From Sphingopyxis sp. UBA6723 (GTDB lineage: Bacteria > Pseudomonadota > Alphaproteobacteria > Sphingomonadales > Sphingomonadaceae): a DNA stretch of 64,000 nt. This document shows positions 62,792 to 64,000 of this stretch, piece by piece; position 1 is the stretch's first letter; each line of letters begins with the position of its first letter. The notes under the pieces were generated by a model that was not told the DNA's origin, made no database searches, and saw only the letters and a program-made list of their open reading frames with translations. A program made the translations under genes and the position numbers. The stretch is from positions 281,198 to 345,197 of the forward strand of contig NZ_DKIH01000009.1 of NCBI RefSeq assembly GCF_002454115.1. Direction: 5' to 3'.

Positions 62792-64000
62792 GATGTGATT
62801 CTCTCGATTTGGGGGACGGGGATGGATGACTGGAGCAAAGCGGTCAGGCTGGCTCGGTCGTTGATGAACGCCAGAAAATCGTCCGCCGACAGCGGCCGGG
62901 AAAAATAATAGCCCTGAAAATGGCGGCAGCCATGCTGGACCAGCCAGCGATATTCCTCGGTGGTTTCCACACCCTCGGCGAGCACCCGAATGTCGAGACC
63001 GCGGCCAAGGGCAATGATACTCTGGCAGATCGCCTGACTTTGCGGTCGCCGATGAACGTCGGTCACGAACTCGCGATCAATCTTGATCTTGTCAAAGGTC
63101 AGCTGGCGAAGCGTGCTGAAGCTCGAATATCCGGTGCCGAAATCATCGATGGCGATTTTCACGCCCAGCGCGCGAATCTTGCCGAACAGCCGGGCGAGGG
63201 CAGCATCGTCGGTGCTGGCAACCCCCTCCGTCAGTTCGATTTCCAGACATGCGGGGTCGAGCGAATGATTGTGCAGCGTGCGGCTGAGCACCTCTGCGAA
63301 TTTGGCGTCGTGAAGCTGGCTGGCAGACACGTTGATGGCGATCCTCAACGGACCCGCCGTGCCCCCCTCCCATTCGCTCGCCTGGCGCGCAGCCGCGTTG
63401 AGAACCCATAGTCCGACCTCTTCGGCCAAGCCCGATGCCTCGACGATCGGGATGAACAGCGACGGTGGCACACTCCCCCGCTCGGGATGGTTCCAGCGGA
63501 TCAGCGCCTCCGCGCCCGTCACGCATTGCCAGTTCGCATCGATCAGCGGCTGGAAGAATAGCTGGAATTCGTTGCGGGCGATCGCGCCGCGCAAATCCTG
63601 TTCCATTGCATAGCGATGCTGAACTTGCGCAATGGCCTGATCGCTCAGCTCGTGCGTCTCAGCCAAATCGTCCAGCGCGAAGGAGGCAAGCGTTCGCGTC
63701 AGCAGCAGCTGCGGGGTGACGCCGTCCACCAACGCCGCACAACGCGTTGCAATGCTGGGCAATATCTCGCGTGGCCCGATCTGTACGCGGCCACCAAGCG
63801 CATAGGCAATGGCGTCAATCTCCGATCGCGCCAGCAACGGGTCGATGTCTTTGCCATACCAGATGGCAAAATGCGCTTGATCGACATGGGCGATCAGGCG
63901 TTCGGCGGGGATCATGCGAACGATGCGCCCGACGATTTCCAAAAGCACCCGCTCGGCAAGATCGGGGTCGAACCCGGCCAGACGTTCAAAGTCGTCGAGC
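62788..64000 (-). CDS. GGDEF-EAL protein (c-di-GMP phosphodiesterase type), partial at N-terminus
   Basis: The reading frame continues past the right edge, so the start is not seen. The visible N-terminal part reads as a degenerate GGDEF domain: the expected GGDEF is replaced by AHVDQAHFAIW. The EAL domain (about the last 260 residues) has all metal/catalytic blocks: AEALIRW, NVSASQL, ELTEG, AIDDFGTGYSS, KIDREFV and LAEGVET. It therefore should hydrolyse c-di-GMP, with the GGDEF part possibly a GTP sensor. A GTG at 63948 is inside the domain and is not the true start. Confidence 0.92.
   Translation of the reverse strand, partial: LDDFERLAGFDPDLAERVLLEIVGRIVRMIPAERLIAHVDQAHFAIWYGKDIDPLLARSEIDAIAYALGGRVQIGPREILPSIATRCAALVDGVTPQLLLTRTLASFALDDLAETHELSDQAIAQVQHRYAMEQDLRGAIARNEFQLFFQPLIDANWQCVTGAEALIRWNHPERGSVPPSLFIPIVEASGLAEEVGLWVLNAAARQASEWEGGTAGPLRIAINVSASQLHDAKFAEVLSRTLHNHSLDPACLEIELTEGVASTDDAALARLFGKIRALGVKIAIDDFGTGYSSFSTLRQLTFDKIKIDREFVTDVHRRPQSQAICQSIIALGRGLDIRVLAEGVETTEEYRWLVQHGCRHFQGYYFSRPLSADDFLAFINDRASLTALLQSSIPVPQIERITS

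Noticed and set aside
57331..64000. Type VI secretion locus
   Set aside because: Only the phosphorylation-pathway proteins are present. No tss sheath, Hcp, VgrG, TssM or ClpV gene is visible.

Overview
The window is high-GC chromosomal DNA from an alphaproteobacterium, most likely a member of the Sphingomonadales (Sphingopyxis/Sphingomonas-like). The assignment rests on gene content and order: a MucR/Ros regulator, an NDUFA9-like protein next to uppP, a fur-plsC-miaB-phoH-ybeY-corC block, many TonB-dependent receptors, and short GC-rich intergenic palindromes. No species call is possible from sequence alone.

Layout. (1) 1-7081 is the right end of an integrative element sitting in the 3' end of tRNA-Leu(CAG). 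From the tRNA leftwards it holds a P4-type integrase, an AlpA-like HTH protein, a HUH-type replication initiator and a very large single-chain Type IIG-like restriction-modification protein cut by the window edge. (2) 7370-20287 is core metabolism: NDUFA9-like protein, uppP, gltD, a DUF2059 protein, gltB, GST, ubiG and lysC. (3) 20288-29380 separates lysC from ptsP, which are neighbours in many alphaproteobacteria. It carries dispersed palindromes, two hypothetical genes, katG, small ORFs, a TonB receptor with a YezD protein, a nitronate monooxygenase and a lipoprotein. (4) 29381-31678 is ptsP. (5) 31738-38221 is a glycan-modification cluster: 2OG-Fe(II) oxygenase, two methyltransferases, GtrA, two GT2 enzymes and a polytopic GT-C-like protein. 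(6) 38416-42857 holds a GFA/CENP-V protein, rarA, a GT4 enzyme, corC and ybeY. (7) 42858-48477 splits ybeY from phoH. It carries an ECF41 sigma factor with its carboxymuconolactone decarboxylase partner, DoxX, and a DUF6607/haem-type TonB receptor pair behind a Fur-like operator. (8) 48478-57184 is housekeeping: phoH, miaB, plsC, fur, mucR, rimI, tsaB, nitroreductase, NfuA-like protein, tRNA-Thr and glk. (9) 57331-64000 is a signalling cluster on the minus strand: GGDEF/EAL protein, LysM lipoprotein, transmembrane Ser/Thr kinase, TagH-type FHA protein, PP2C phosphatase and a HWE/HisKA_2 kinase.

Main points of interest. The kinase-FHA-phosphatase set looks like a type VI secretion threonine-phosphorylation pathway, but no secretion structural gene is visible; it is packed against a LysM lipoprotein and a c-di-GMP protein. 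The ECF41 operon has a textbook TGTCACA-N16-CGTC promoter, which predicts autoregulation. A 135-bp palindromic repeat occurs three times, and two copies lie exactly at the two synteny breaks. The tRNA-Leu element combines integrase, AlpA, HUH Rep and an all-in-one restriction enzyme.
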